Below, one piece after another: positions 49,906 through 61,700 of a stretch of 64,000 bases of DNA (positions are counted from its first letter, which is position 1; each line of letters opens with the position of its first letter). The position numbers were made by a program, and so were the translations under genes. Below the pieces are notes generated by a model. That model made no database searches. It saw nothing but the letters and a program-made list of their open reading frames with translations, and was not told the DNA's origin. Source of the DNA: Chlorops oryzae (taxonomy: Eukaryota; Arthropoda; Insecta; Diptera; Chloropidae); contig CM035806.1 of assembly GCA_020466095.1 (NCBI GenBank), positions 168,094,371-168,158,370 of the forward strand, written 5' to 3'.

Positions 49906-50823
49906 AACAAGTAAGGGTGTTATAGACAATAGAATACCCGACACAGACACACATGTTCAAATAGTTTTTAATATCAAGAGGTGTTTAAGATCATAAGGGG
50001 CCCCATATACCGACTTTTGATAGATTTCTTTATGAAAACTGCCCCTTTGCCACGCCCACTTTTCCAATTTTTGTTGGAATTCTAATCGGAGGCTTAAAAT
50101 ATACTCTCAAATTTTAAGTTTCATTGAAATATTTCGGAAAATGTCAGATTTTTAGGCAATTTTGGGATTTTTGTGACAGACCCTAGTGACTGGAGGTACC
50201 CTTAAAAATGGACCGATCAAGGAAATTTTTTGGAAGGATGTTTAAGGGTACAAAGGAAGCATAAGTGCCAAATTTCAAGTCCCATTTGAATTTCGGGTGT
50301 AGGGGACATTTTTCTAAAAACGCCTTTCGGCCACGCCCACTTTTAAAATTTTTGGAAATCATATTGCTGGCCTTATATATGATCAAATATCAAATTTCAT
50401 CAAGATATCTTGAAAAACTTCGATTTTAGAGCAGTTTTTGTGATTTTCGTAACAGACCCTAGTACTGGAGGTACCCCTAAAAATGGTCCGATCGGGTCCA
50501 TTCTCGAACTTGTTCTTACTCATGTCCCCGTGAGCACGCATACCAAATTTTGTCGAGATAGCTCAATTCCTTCGATAAGATAACTGTATACAAACAAACA
50601 GACATACAGACAGACAGACAGACAGACATACAGACAGACAGACATGTCTAAATCGAATCTCCTGGTGACGCTGATCATTTCTATATATATTTTGTATGGT
50701 CTATCTCGACTGGTTCTGGGTGTTACACACAACCACACAAACGCAATATACCCTCGACACAGAGTGTCTCGGGTATAACCACACAAACGCAATATACCTT
50801 CGACACAGTGTGTCTCGGATATA
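49906..50823 (-). mobile_element. DINE-1/HINE-like element, nearly complete, 5' end duplicated in tandem
   Basis: Reading on -, this matches 1738-2644: palindromic 5' end (GACACTCTGTGTCGAGGGTAT), GTCT core (about 50592-50644), the duplicated GGTACCTCCAGT block, then ACACCCTTACTTG at 49908. Unlike the first copy, the 3' hairpin is collapsed (TATAGACAATAG). The first 45 bp of the 5' end is present twice in tandem (50734-50779 and 50780-50823). Confidence 0.85.
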
Positions 50824-50962
50824 AAAAGAACCGATTCTTAAAACCACTTGGAAAAATCCAATTCGAAATTCGACTGAGTTTCAAAGAGAAAAACATTTTT
50901 TTTGTATTTAGTTTGTTTTTGTTGTTGTTTGTTTGTTTGTTTGTGTTTTTTTTGTTGCTGTT

Positions 50963-50968
50963 TTTATT
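50963..50968 (-). terminator. Poly(A) signal for the secreted-protein gene
   Basis: AATAAA on - (TTTATT on +), about 100 bp past the stop codon at 51067; the nearest good signal. Confidence 0.6.
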
Positions 50969-51066
50969 CACCGCATCAATATTTTAACATAAAACATACG
51001 GAGGAATTTGGGGCTATTGTCATCACTATTGTCGACTGCTCGATCGATCGATCGATCGGGGCCCGA

Positions 51067-52007
51067 TCATCGATTGTTGCGATTGCCAAAGTTGAAGAAA
51101 CTCAAAAATGGCCAAGACCATGTCGATCGTTGTGGGATTTCCGTTGCAATTGGCTGCTGATTGGTAACACCATTGTTACGTCCATTGTTCGTTGTCGGGT
51201 AGTTGTAGTTGTAGCTGTACGGATATCCGTATGGTCCGTAATTGCTGCTGCCGCCGCCATAGCCAGGCGGTGGTCCCTGCGGGCCATATGGATAACCAGG
51301 ATAACTGGGTACGCCCGGATAGCTCGGATAGCCAGGATAGCTTGGATAGCCGTAGGGGGAATACGGTGTCGTATATTGACCATCGGACGACGGTATTATA
51401 CCCATTGCCGCCGGATCGTATGGCCGATCGTATGGACTCTCGTACGACGGCGGTCGATAGTACGGTGACTGTTCGTAATAGTTCGGCGTTGTCCGTTGAT
51501 GCATGCCAAATTCGATCGTACGCCAGCGTGAAGAATCCTTTTCGCCTTCGTGCAATGGCGGCTTTTGTTTCACTGTTTGTTGTTTTTGCGATCTTATTAT
51601 TATTTGTGTTGGCAGCGTATTGAATCGATTTGATGCTTGCATTTTTGCTACCTTCGTGTCGTCGTCGTCTACATTGATATTGATCGATTTAGGTGCTTCT
51701 TCCGTTCCGGTTTCCGTTTCCGTTGCCGTTTTCGTTTCACTCATCGTTGCATTAACGCAAATTGTGTGCGGTCTCTCGGTTGTCGTGCCGAACTCCGTTA
51801 TGTTGGCCGTTGTGCTCGTTTCAGTTAAGTTAGCTGTTCGTCCTACATCCTCCTGTGCGAAACCAATTCCAATGAAAAGCGCTACAAGAAGCGGTTCAAA
51901 GTTAAAACAGATAGAAAAACAAAACAAAAATCAAATAAAAATTCAGTCTTAAAAATCCCGAAAGCCTTACCCAGCAGCCAAATTGAAGTTCTTCTTTGTA
52001 GCTCCAT
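51067..52007 (-). CDS. Secreted Tyr/Pro/Gly-rich protein of unknown family, two exons
   Basis: Exon 1 (52007-51971) and exon 2 (51881-51067) flank an 89 bp intron with GTAAGG donor and TTGTAG acceptor. Joining them gives MELQRRTSIWLLALFIGIGFAQ, a clean signal peptide likely cut near residue 21. Without the splice the open frame upstream of exon 2 is a poor start. The 283-residue product has an acidic Thr/Glu-rich N-terminal third with sequons NLT (30), NIT (39) and NAT (56) and a single Cys (54). A basic middle (100-135) follows. Residues 145-245 are rich in Tyr, Pro and Gly, with GYPSYPGYPSYPG at 190-202. It ends STWSWPFLSFFNFGNRNNR. The composition recalls cuticular, eggshell or other extracellular-matrix proteins, but I do not recognise it. 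A TATA box and a nearby poly(A) signal support a compact, real gene. Confidence 0.78.
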
Positions 52008-52043
52008 CTCGAAAGAGTGAACTCACCTTACATCAGGTCGAAC

Positions 52044-52052
52044 GCTTTTATA
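52044..52052 (-). promoter_or_regulatory. TATA box of the secreted-protein gene
   Basis: TATAAAAGC on -, 37 bp upstream of the ATG at 52007. Transcription would start near 52018-52022 (TTCACT), giving a 5' UTR of only about 12-15 nt. A strong TATA box suits a tissue- or stage-restricted gene. Confidence 0.7.
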
Positions 52053-52069
52053 TGCATTCTAATAATGAT

Positions 52070-52314
52070 CGTACGATTGCATTCGATCAGTTTCCCATGG
52101 AGAAAGCTGAAACCAAAAAAAAAAAAAAAAAAATCGAAAAATGTTCCCAAAAAAATATGCAAATCATCGGAGGCCTGAATGGTCCAGACTGGTTCTTCGA
52201 CTTTTCGATCGATCGCTTGCTTTCGTGCATTCCTAAAATCCAATTAATTTCCATATCTCGTTCGATTCCAAATAAAAAATCTATCTAGAATTTTCGATTA
52301 ATTAGGTCACTTCA

Positions 52315-52347
<33 letters not shown>

Positions 52348-52465
52348 GAAATCTCGTGAGAAAAATTTCCCGCCACACGGTTAAGACCCAAGACCATGAC
52401 AACAAAAAAAAAATTAATAAATAAAAACCACCCACATTCCAGATTGGATAACGCATCCACTTTCT
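52070..52465. other. No gene seen (upstream of the secreted-protein gene)
   Basis: It includes A-runs at 52114-52132 and 52316-52346 and GATCGATCG at 52207-52214. It may hold control sequences for the - strand gene; none identified. Confidence 0.4.
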
Positions 52466-52469
52466 CCGT

Positions 52470-52977
52470 TTTTCTACCCAACGTAAGCAGGGTATATTAG
52501 TTTCGTGCGCATCTTGTGACAGCTAGAAGAAAGCTCCTCCCGGTATAAACAAATACATACACACATACACATACATATGTATTCTTGATCAAGATCGAAA
52601 GCTGAACAGATTTCGAAATATCCGTCTGTCCGCCAGTCCGGTCAGTGGTTGGATCTCCTTCTAAACGGCTTCAATATTTGGCACACGAACAAGTATTTCG
52701 GGACCTGAGAATGATCCTAAATTCAAATGGGAGATATCCGCCCACTGCCATGCCTTCAAATTGTAATTTTTCAAAGCGTTCGATTTAAAAAGCGTAGAGG
52801 TTTCATACACTAAACTGAATTGACCAAGCGGAGTGAAAAATTTAGATGTTCCGGCCCACTACCACGCCCAACAATATTGATTTTTTGTTACTTCCCTACT
52901 GAAAAAAAAAAAAAATATATATATATAGTTCGCCACTATTGTCGGGCTTGACCGACTTCAGCTGTCTTGCTTGTTTA
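52470..52977 (+). mobile_element. Diverged DINE-1-like element
   Basis: Its palindromic start (TACCC...GGGTATATT, 52475-52495), TTCTTGATCAAGATCGA, a CCGTCTGTCCGCCAGTCCG core and CGCCCACTACC-type blocks match the architecture. It ends with a GTCGG-GCTTGA-CCGAC hairpin (52941-52956) followed by CTTGCTTGTTT. Sequence identity to the 1738-2644 family is low, so it is an older or distinct subfamily. Confidence 0.7.
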
Positions 52978-52979
52978 AT

Positions 52980-54085
52980 GCTCGTTTTTCATTGTTCTTG
53001 TCTTTCTTTTATTCGTCTACGAAGAATAGTAATAAGATAGTAATCTTTTTGTGGTTAAAAAGAAAGAAGATAAAAAATAAAAAAATTATACACCTACTCG
53101 TAGGCCCGCAGATCAATTCAGATGGAAAACAAATGCCTCGATTAGATAGAATTTATGCCTGGCTTCGAATTGCGCAGGAATTCACGCAAAAACTTCAACA
53201 CATTCCAAACACTTTGCCGATTGAGGTGATGGCAAAATGAGTTAGTTAAAAGAAATCGTAATATAATTTTAGGCTTAAATTCTCAAAAGGCTTATCTATG
53301 CGAAAGATAGAAGGGAAATCGGCCGTTGATAATGGTAGGCCAATGAAGTATATAATCATATAGTAATATAGGGGACACTAACAACAACAACAACCGAATT
53401 CCGTGGTGAACTAGTGATGCTATAATTTTTTGAGTATTCACATAATTTTGTAACTAAACATACTTGCGATGAAATTTTTTAATGTTTTCTTTCTAATGTA
53501 AAACTTTTTTTTTTAGTTTTTTATGATAGTTTATGCAATTCTGTACCTTTTCATTCAGAAGAGATCCAAAAATATATAGTTTATGCAGTCTATTTATCAT
53601 GATATGTAGTAAGTACTTGAGCCACTAGCTATGTATCGAGCAATTTTTGTTATGATATCACTGAATATTTCATATCAGCTGTTCTGTGGTGGAATTCAAA
53701 CTTTCTGATAATCGGTCATATTCGACGCATGAGTACTCTGCCTTAGCGTTCCTCAATAAAATGAGCAAAATTTTATCGTAATTATTTTTAATTGTAACAT
53801 ATTTTGCTGTAAAATATAATGAGTTCTTATGAAAAACCTTTGAATTACACTTTATATATATATATGATTTTTAACAAAAATTTTAGTTCATGTTACAAGA
53901 TTATAAAATATTTGTTAGACCGGAACCGGAATTTTCAGGGGGCGTGCTACGTTTTTGATTTTTCCATAAGAATTCATGCACAGGGGGCCTACTTCAATTC
54001 AACACACACGTTTTTTGCCAAGTGCCATCTATAGTACTATATGCTCCGGACTAAGCTCATTTAACGCCAAAATTGATTTTACATA
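52980..54085. other. No gene seen
   Basis: AT-rich sequence; short open frames at 52971-53240 and 53819-54034 have no recognisable domains. Confidence 0.5.
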
Positions 54086-54089
54086 GGTA

Positions 54090-54679
54090 CACAGAGAAAA
54101 AAATCAACCAGAAAACTGGTTAAATCAAAAGGAAAAACATACAAAACGGCTTCAACAAGGAATATTTTTATTTTAAAAATTTTTCCTTGTTGGAAAAAAG
54201 TAAAGATTTCCCTTTTGAATCAACCATATTTCAGGTTGAATTGAAATGATAATTTTCAAAAATGGATTTAAATTTAAATGTTGAACTAACCACGATGTAG
54301 TTGAAATACAAGTAATTTTTAAAAAATTTCTAAATACCCATAAGACGAATCTCAACATTTAATTAATGTTCAACAATAAGCTCTGCTACATAACCCAAAG
54401 CATCATGAACTTATCCGATTTTGTATCCGTTGTTGACTTTCGCAATGCTTAAAAAGTTCTAAAATGAATAAATGTCTAATATGTCCTATTTTTAAACCAA
54501 ATGAGAATTATACGAAAAAAAAAAGAAATGTAATTAAACATATTTCTTTTAAATCAACCCAAAATGTTGCTGACTCAATCATTTTTCTTTCGAAATTTTT
54601 GTTCTGCTCGAAAATCAAAACGGACTGTGAATAACAATGCGCATTTAAAAAAAAAAAACATTGTAAATTTCGCTCAGTG
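54090..54679. mobile_element. TIR element (CACAGAGAAAA / CACTGAGCGAAA), TA target
   Basis: TA|CACAGAGAAAAAAATC at the left and AAATTTCGCTCAGTG|TA at the right give imperfect inverted ends and a TA duplication over 590 bp. The ends resemble CACCGAGAGAAA of 43420-44227 and CACTGAAAAA of the small units at 354 and 49099, suggesting one superfamily. GGTTGAATT/AACCAxxTT motifs recur inside. Confidence 0.6.
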
Positions 54680-54689
54680 TACATATACC

Positions 54690-55840
54690 TCAAAGCTTCC
54701 GAAATTGAATGAAAACGATTGTTCAAACTATCGATAGATCTCATGTTCTAAGAAGATAAAACCCTTAAATTGGACAAACTTACACATCTCCCTGCCACTC
54801 CTCGTCTGGAAAAATTTACAAAAAAAAACTGCGTGTCTTATGTGTGTCCCATTTTAAAAACAAAATGAGAATTATAGGGCACGATGCTAAACCAAGTACG
54901 CTAATATAGTTAAAAATATGGATAATTTTCTGATCCGCCTCTTTCTATAGTTATCCAGCTCTACATCAAAGGGTTAATGGACCAATACGGTAGTATGGAT
55001 GCAAAAAAAAACAGGATTAGAAAAATACTTAAGTAACTTCTCGACAGCACTGATAAAGGAGCAAAACAGGGGGGGAGGGAAATGAACTCAGCATAAATGG
55101 AAATAGAACGGAAAGAGGGAAGAATAAATTGAAGAGATCAAATGAAATGATGAACTGAACTGAACTGAATTTCGGCTGCGACTGTGACGTCATTCAAAGC
55201 TCATGTTTAAACGATTATGCGAATTGCCTTCTTAATTATGTAAGCACACAATCAGAAAATCAGCAAAAAAAAAAACTAAACAAAAAAACGATAAAAAACA
55301 AAGGAAAAATAAAAAAATCCACCCAACAAAATCGAAAGGAAAAAATCCAAAGCAAAAAGAAGAAGAAGCATCAGCGACCGAGCCGGATCGATCGATCGAT
55401 CGATCGCGAAGAAGTGGCGTGGCGCAAGCAGGAAAATCTTATGAAAGAAGTAAACAAAATCTTTTTAGCACACTGATAAGCGAACAAAAGCGAATGGATG
55501 AATTTCGTGATTTCGATTTCTAAGTTGCAAATTGATCGTAGAAAGAGAACGAAGAAACGAAACACAATTGGCCTGGATAACGTATGCCCATATGAGTCAT
55601 TTGAGATTTGGAAGAAAAAACAAATCACAAAAAAAAATCAAAAAAACCAATGAAAAGAAATCTTGGATTCATTGATTATAGATTCTTCATAATACACAAT
55701 TTTCGATGGCCTCTCATAACGCATTAACCCATGCATTGTTACCTCATTTCAAACATCGCGCGATCATTGTTAAACACGGCGAATGGAAGTACCCAAATCG
55801 ATTGGTTTTTATTCCCGATACACATACAAAATGTTATGTT
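54690..55840. other. No gene seen
   Basis: It contains ATCGATCGATCGATCGATCG at 55387-55406, AACTGAACTGAA repeats at 55152-55170 and A-rich runs; nothing coding is supported. Confidence 0.5.
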
Positions 55841-56149
55841 CCCAGCGGAAAATTATCGCCTGCATGACAATGTCATCAGTGATGTCATCGATGACATATA
55901 GGTGACATTGTCATGTGTGACATCTTGGAGGGCATGTCATGTCCCCAGCGGAAAATTATCTCCTGCATGACAATGTCATCATTGATGTCATCGTTGACAT
56001 ATAGCTGACATTGTCATGCATGACATCTTGGAGGGCATGTCATGTCCCCAGCGGGAAAATTATCTTCCTGCATGACAATGTCATCAGTGATGTCATCGAT
56101 GACATATAGGTGACATTGTCATGCATGACATCTTGGAGGATATGTCATC
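55841..56149 (+). repeat. 103 bp tandem repeat, three units
   Basis: Units start CCCAGCGG at 55841, 55944 and 56047. Each holds TGCATGACAATGTCATCA, a GTGATGTCATCGATGACATA palindrome and a GACATCTTGGAGG motif. Units differ at only a few positions. Confidence 0.93.
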
Positions 56150-56520
56150 GTGTAGGGATGCTGTTCATGTGCTTTGACTCTCATTGGCTACTGAAATTTA
56201 AATAAGGTTTTAGCGTCAGTTCATCGTTAGCATGAAGTGGCATAGATGATGATTGCTCGACTGAGAATCCGAAGATCGTGGGTTCTCGATCCCTGGCTGA
56301 GGCGAACAAAAATTGTTAAAAATAGATTTTTATAAATTTTCGAATGTGCTGCTCTCAAATGCTTTTTCCCGCCATCGCACCCTCTAGCAAGACATTGTCA
56401 CTGGTGAATTCTCACTGTCCAACTCCTGTACAAATGTCATAAAAATTATCATATATGAATTGTCATGCATACCGGATCCAAAGTCACCGTGACTTCATCG
56501 ATCATGTCAGCGGGACATTT
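55841..56520 (-). mobile_element. Third copy of the 16720-17271 TIR family, with a 103 bp tandem terminal repeat
   Basis: On - the interior repeats the family blocks, including the tRNA-like segment on + (TAGCATGAAGTGG at 56228-56240, GGGTTCTCGATCCC at 56280-56293). Its outer end, CCCAGCGG..., is present three times at a 103 bp period. The other end (near GTCAGCGGGACATTT, about 56507-56521) is cut off by a DINE-1-like fragment. Confidence 0.85.
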
Positions 56521-56687
56521 GCGTGGCAAAAGGGCAGTTTTCATAAAGAAATCTATCAAAAGTCGGTATATGGGACCCCTTGTGGTCTTAAACACCTCTT
56601 GATATTAGAAATTATTTGTAGATGTGTGTCTGTGTCGGGTATTCTATTGTCAGGCTCGCCTGACTATAACACCCTTACTTGTTTTTT
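56521..56687 (+). mobile_element. DINE-1-like 3' fragment
   Basis: GCGTGGCAAAAGGGCAG through GTCAGGCTCGCCTGAC to AACACCCTTACTTGTTTT is almost identical to the last about 165 bp of 1738-2644. It lies immediately against the truncated TIR element. Confidence 0.8.
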
Positions 56688-56689
56688 GT

Positions 56690-57560
56690 TACTTTTATCT
56701 AATCAAAACGAAATATTGCCGCGATGAAAGAAGAGGAAAATCGAAACCAGAGCAGAGACACAATATAAATAAGTACGAATATATTTATTATTGTATTTAT
56801 ATGCTAAAATAAAAATAGCAAAAATAATATGAGTTGTTGTAGAACAATTTAACACAAGCAACGAAATCGCATCGAATTAGGAGGACAACTCGAATTGTCG
56901 AATTGACGGATTGACGGATTGTATTTGTACTTACTCTCCGTTTAATTTGAGCTCCGTCCACGTAAGCACGGAGCTCATTTACCGATCAATTGATTTATTT
57001 GCGAACGTTTTTACGGTACGCGCTGCGCTGCGGTGCTGTGCACTGCGCTGCTCTGCTTTCCTCTATTGTGCCATTTCGAGCATCGTTGGAAATCATAGTG
57101 AATTATACCGGCGCGGTGTTAAGACTTCATACAACCAAGCCAAATACTTGGGGTGAAAGGAAAAAATAAACGAAAAAAGAAAAAAGGGAAAAAAAATTCC
57201 AACAAGAAGAAAAAGAAAAACGAAGGAAAACACGCATTTTCAATTGAGTAATTTGTACAACGGATCGAACGGAGTTCAAATATGGACAGGTATATCCATA
57301 CCCCATCCCTACCTCCCGCCAAAGAAAAAGTCAGTCGAACCGAGAATGACTCTTTAACTCAATAGTTAGTGAATTATTTGGGCTCCTTTCGAAAGGATGT
57401 TCTCGTTGTAGTATGAAACAGTGCTGCCCAACATGAACACTTGCAGAACTTTTCACATGTTATGTATGTATGTATGTGTGCGTGAGCGAGTCGAATGCAC
57501 TGGGAAAAATTTTTTGAAGCGAAAAGTAGAAATAAACTTTGAAATTTATCATAATGACTT
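56690..57560. other. No gene proven; GC-richer patch at 57000-57120
   Basis: GCGCTGCGCTGCGGTGC-type sequence around 57015-57055 stands out from its AT-rich surroundings. It lies on the correct side of Myo61F to be a 5' untranslated exon or promoter, but no splice donor or start could be assigned. Confidence 0.35.
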
Positions 57561-57564
57561 TTCA

Positions 57565-57765
<201 letters not shown>

Positions 57766-57769
57766 GTTG

Positions 57770-58780
57770 GAAAGCGAGATTTTCCCCCGGGCCAGAACTT
57801 TCTGAAGGGGCCCACAATAGGAATTTTTTTATTTGGTCGCACATTTTTTTGAGGGGGCCTCAGGAAAAAAAATCCCCCGGGCCTGAAATTTCTCTCTACG
57901 GACTTGTAAATAATGAAAAAAAAAACATTCAATCTCGCTAATCCGAACAATCTGGATACATTGAACAGGACGTACAAAAATTAATTCACTATACAGTAGT
58001 TTCGCTATATAAGAGAGTCCATTTTGCCAATAAATTTCATTCTTATATCCGGGATTTTTCTTCTTATATAAGAACCCGTTTATAAAAAAATTCTTTCTTA
58101 AAAAATTTTTCCACACAAAAACAGATTTTGGTTTTGGTAAACAGTTTCTTAAAAGAGTATTAAGCTGGGCAGCACTGGTATAAAGTAATGAAATTTCTTA
58201 AAGGAAGGAAGGAAGGTTCTCAAGGAAATTGGATTGGACTAAATTAAAATCAAATGATATGAAGGTATCATCGGAAGATTGACCCACATGGGGACTCCTA
58301 GGACGTGTTCAAATCATTCTCTTTTGGCTCATATTTAGTTATTGGAAAAGATTTTCCATCACTTCATTATTCATATATTTTTGAAATATTTTTTTTTTTT
58401 TTAATTTTGCCTGCTGAAGTACATTATAAAAAAAAGTTTTTTTTTTTTATCGTGCCAACAATTTGTCGACTCTTATCAGTTCGATGTCAATAAAAAAAAT
58501 ACAAAAAAGAAAATTCGAATGAATTTTATGCCTTTGTCAAAAGCTTATCACAATTTCGTTTCTAAGGGCCACTCGATGAACAGTAATAAAATTAATTAAA
58601 CGGAAATTACAACCGGCAGCCATATTTTTAATAGTGTAGACAACACTTTTGATCCTTATTTGAACACCTAGTACATTAAATATACGAACGCACAAATATA
58701 CGTAGAGACGTCCATAACTGATAATTTAATTTAGGTCTTACTCTTCAATCGCTCCATCATGAGAGTGTCGTGCCCATTCA
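57770..58780. other. TE-like CCCGGGCC-containing block, otherwise no gene
   Basis: CCCCCGGGCC occurs at 57784 and 57872 within related sentences of about 90 bp, suggesting an internal duplication. 58200-58215 has (GGAA)n. No coding sequence is supported. Confidence 0.4.
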
Positions 58781-58783
58781 CAG

Positions 58784-59130
58784 AGAGTGCTTTGATAGTG
58801 CTTATATATTCCACAGTGGTATATTGAACAATTATAAGACATTAACCCAAAAAATTTGGGGGGGCTAGAGAAAGTTTAGAGAGTTATGGGACCAAAATCC
58901 AAAAAAAATCCGAAAAATTCATGGCGTCCGATTTGGATGAAAATTTATAAAGAAAATGAAATTTTTTCAAAAACTGGTCCTTTTTGGACCAGTTTAGGAA
59001 CTAGTCCTTTTTGGGCCAGATTGGAACTAGTCCGTTTTTGGACCAGTTTGGAACTAGTCCAAAATTTAGACTAGTTGTAATCCGTTTCTTGAAAAAATTG
59101 TTATGCCAAAATTCTTAGAATTTTTCACTT
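58784..59130 (+). mobile_element. Foldback-type repeat, copy 1 (copy 2 at 63478-64000)
   Basis: GAGTGCTTTGATAGTGCTTA, CCACAGTGGTATATTGAACA, AATTCATGGCGTCCGATTTG and repeated GGACCAGTTTGGAACTAGTCC units are shared with 63478-63900. This copy has one long arm and the centre only. Confidence 0.85.
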
Positions 59131-59139
59131 ATTCAATTT

Positions 59140-59480
59140 TACTTTGAGGACTTAAAATAGATTATCCTTCCATAATGGCAATGGGGGAAAACTCCATTCG
59201 TTCACCCATATAACCACATTACTTTCGATAAATATTCCTTTCAGACGACGTCAAATACAAAAGCCATATATTATGCTATACAATAAGAATTAATGGGGTT
59301 TTTTTTTTTATCTTATCGAGAGGCGATAAGCAATCGGAGAAAACCCGCAATTCCAAAATTGCATAATAAATCTAGAGCTTAAAAAAAAAAACAACAACAG
59401 CAAATTGCCCGGCTTCGTACGCTCGTCGAAAATGAACCGATTTTAAAAAAATAAATTTTCCAACTTTTTTCTTTCTTTGC
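59140..59480. other. Sequence just upstream of the first Myo61F coding exon
   Basis: Nothing coding. The last 25 bases form the polypyrimidine tract and TTTGCAG acceptor of the exon that carries the Myo61F start, so this is the 3' end of a 5'-UTR intron. Confidence 0.6.
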
Positions 59481-59501
59481 AGCACAAATACAAAGCCAAC
59501 A

Positions 59502-61414
59502 ATGGAGATCGGTCTGCACGAGCGGGATCGAGTGGGAGTGCAAGATTTTGTTCTGCTTGAAGACTACGAAAGTCCAGAGGCTTTTATTGATAATCTGAAA
59601 AAGCGCTTTCAAGAGAACCTTATCTACGTAAGTGTCACCAAAAATTTCCAAGCGATTCGTTCACCAGGCCCACGATCGTAAAGCGTCCACTTTGTCGCTT
59701 CTCCCCGATTTTTTTTTTCATGATTAATGTACATTTCCCGCAATGCTCTTATACTCATTTTGATCTCTATTGTGTCGCAATTAATTCTGCTATATTACTC
59801 TCTCGTTCGCAAGCAGTCTATTCCACTCTCTCACTATCATTCTCTCTCTCACTCTCATTCTCTCTTTCACTCTCATTCTCTCTCCCACTCTCATTCTCAC
59901 TCTCACTCTCTCTCTCTCACTCTCTCTCTCTCTCACTCTCTCTCTCTCATCTCACTATCTCTCTCTCATTCTCTCTCTCATTCTCTCTCCCACTCTCTTA
60001 CTATCTCTCGCACTCTCTCTCTCTCGCTCTCAAACTCTCTTTCACTCACAAGCTCTCTTTCACTCTCACACTATCTCACTCTCACACTATCTCACTCTCA
60101 CACTATCTCACTCTCACACTATCTCCCACTCTTTCACTATATCACACTCTCTCACTCTCTCTGTCTCTCTCTCACACTCTCCTACTATCCCACTCTCCCT
60201 CTCTCTTTCTCTCTCTCTCTGTGTTGCTCTCTCTCACTCTGTTGCTCTCTCTCACTCTGTTGCTTTCTCTCTCTCTCTCTCTCTCTGTTGTTCTCTCGTT
60301 CAGTCGAGGATCGTTTTTCAATGTCGTTTCTATACTCTCTCACATTGTCATGTTTTTTCTCTTTAAATATTTTCATATTCTCTTCCTTGAATCATGCTTT
60401 TCCGTACTAAATCTTGCACGCCATCCACATATAGGCATGGTTAAGGAGCAAAGTAAGACTTTTCCCCTGATAGCATCCGCGAACATAACATACCATAATA
60501 TTCTCCTCTTAATCTATCATCATATTACAGACTTACATAGGCCCAGTGCTGATATCCGTAAATCCGTATAAGAGCCTGCCGATCTATGGAGAAAACGTCA
60601 TCAAGGAATACCAAAACAAGCATTTCTTTGAGATACCTCCGCACATGTACGATAAGCGCACGATTAAACCTCTTTTTTTCTTTTGTTAGCTGCAATTCGT
60701 AGATCGTTCTTTTAATTGTTGATTTTTTTATTGACTCTTTTTCCTTTCAAAGATTCGCCATTACGTATAACGCTTTCCGATCGCTGATCGAGGAAAACAA
60801 AGGACAATGTGTACTTATTTCGGGTGAGTTCAGTTCAGTTCATCATTGTGCTTTAATTTGCTCCCAGACTCAGCTGAAATGAAAAAAATAGAGGGGACCG
60901 TTGTTTGCCTCTCTTTCTATATACACATCCATGTTTATGTATGCTCATTCACTCATTTACATTTACCGGCTAAATAATTCTCATTCAAAACCATCACCTA
61001 ATATCTTCTTTTCTCTCTTATTTTCTCTTTCTTTCTTTATCTTTCTTTCTCTCTTTTTTTTCTCTCTTTTTCTTTCTCTCTCTTTCTTTCTTTCTCTCTC
61101 TTCTTTCTTTCTCTCTCTTTCTTTCTTTCTCTCTCCTTTCTTTCTCTCTTTCTTTCTCTCTTTTTTCTTCTCTTCTTTCTTTCTCTTCTTCTCTTCTACT
61201 TTCTTTCTCCTCTCTTTCTTTCTCTCTTTCTTTCTCTCCTCTTTCTTCTCTCTCTTTTTCTCTCTCTCTTCTTTCTCCTTTCTTTCTTCTTCTTTCTCTT
61301 CTCTCTTTTCTCTTTCTCTCTCTTTCTCTCTTTCTTTCTCTCTTTCTTTCTCTCTCTCTTTCTCACTCTCTTTTCTCTCTCTCTCTTTCTCTTTCTCTCT
61401 TTCTCTCTTCTCTT

Positions 61415-61448
<34 letters not shown>

Positions 61449-61657
61449 TCTCTTCTCTCTCTCTTTTCTCTCTCTCTTTTCTCTCTTTCTCTCTTTCTCT
61501 CTCTTTCTTCTCTCTCTTTCTCTCTCTTTCTCTTCTTTCTCTCTTCTCTTCTCTTCTTTCTCTCTCTCTTCTCTTCTTCTCTCTTCTTCTCTCTTCTTTC
61601 TCTTTCTTTCTCTCTCTCTTCTCTCTCTCTCTCTCTTCTCTCTCTTCTTCTTCTCTC

Positions 61658-61700
<43 letters not shown>

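Noticed and set aside
51078..51952. Plus-strand frames of 143-188 codons opposite the secreted-protein gene
   Set aside because: Antisense shadows of a repetitive Tyr/Pro/Gly coding sequence; no start or splice context.
55841..56149. CRISPR-like regular repeat
   Set aside because: Contiguous tandem units without variable spacers in a eukaryotic genome; a MITE-end duplication.
59483..59640. Starting the myosin at a Met further downstream or in the neighbouring minus-strand frame 59379-59651
   Set aside because: ATG 59502 gives the family N-terminus [10 protein letters not shown] and splices in frame; the minus frame is a shadow.
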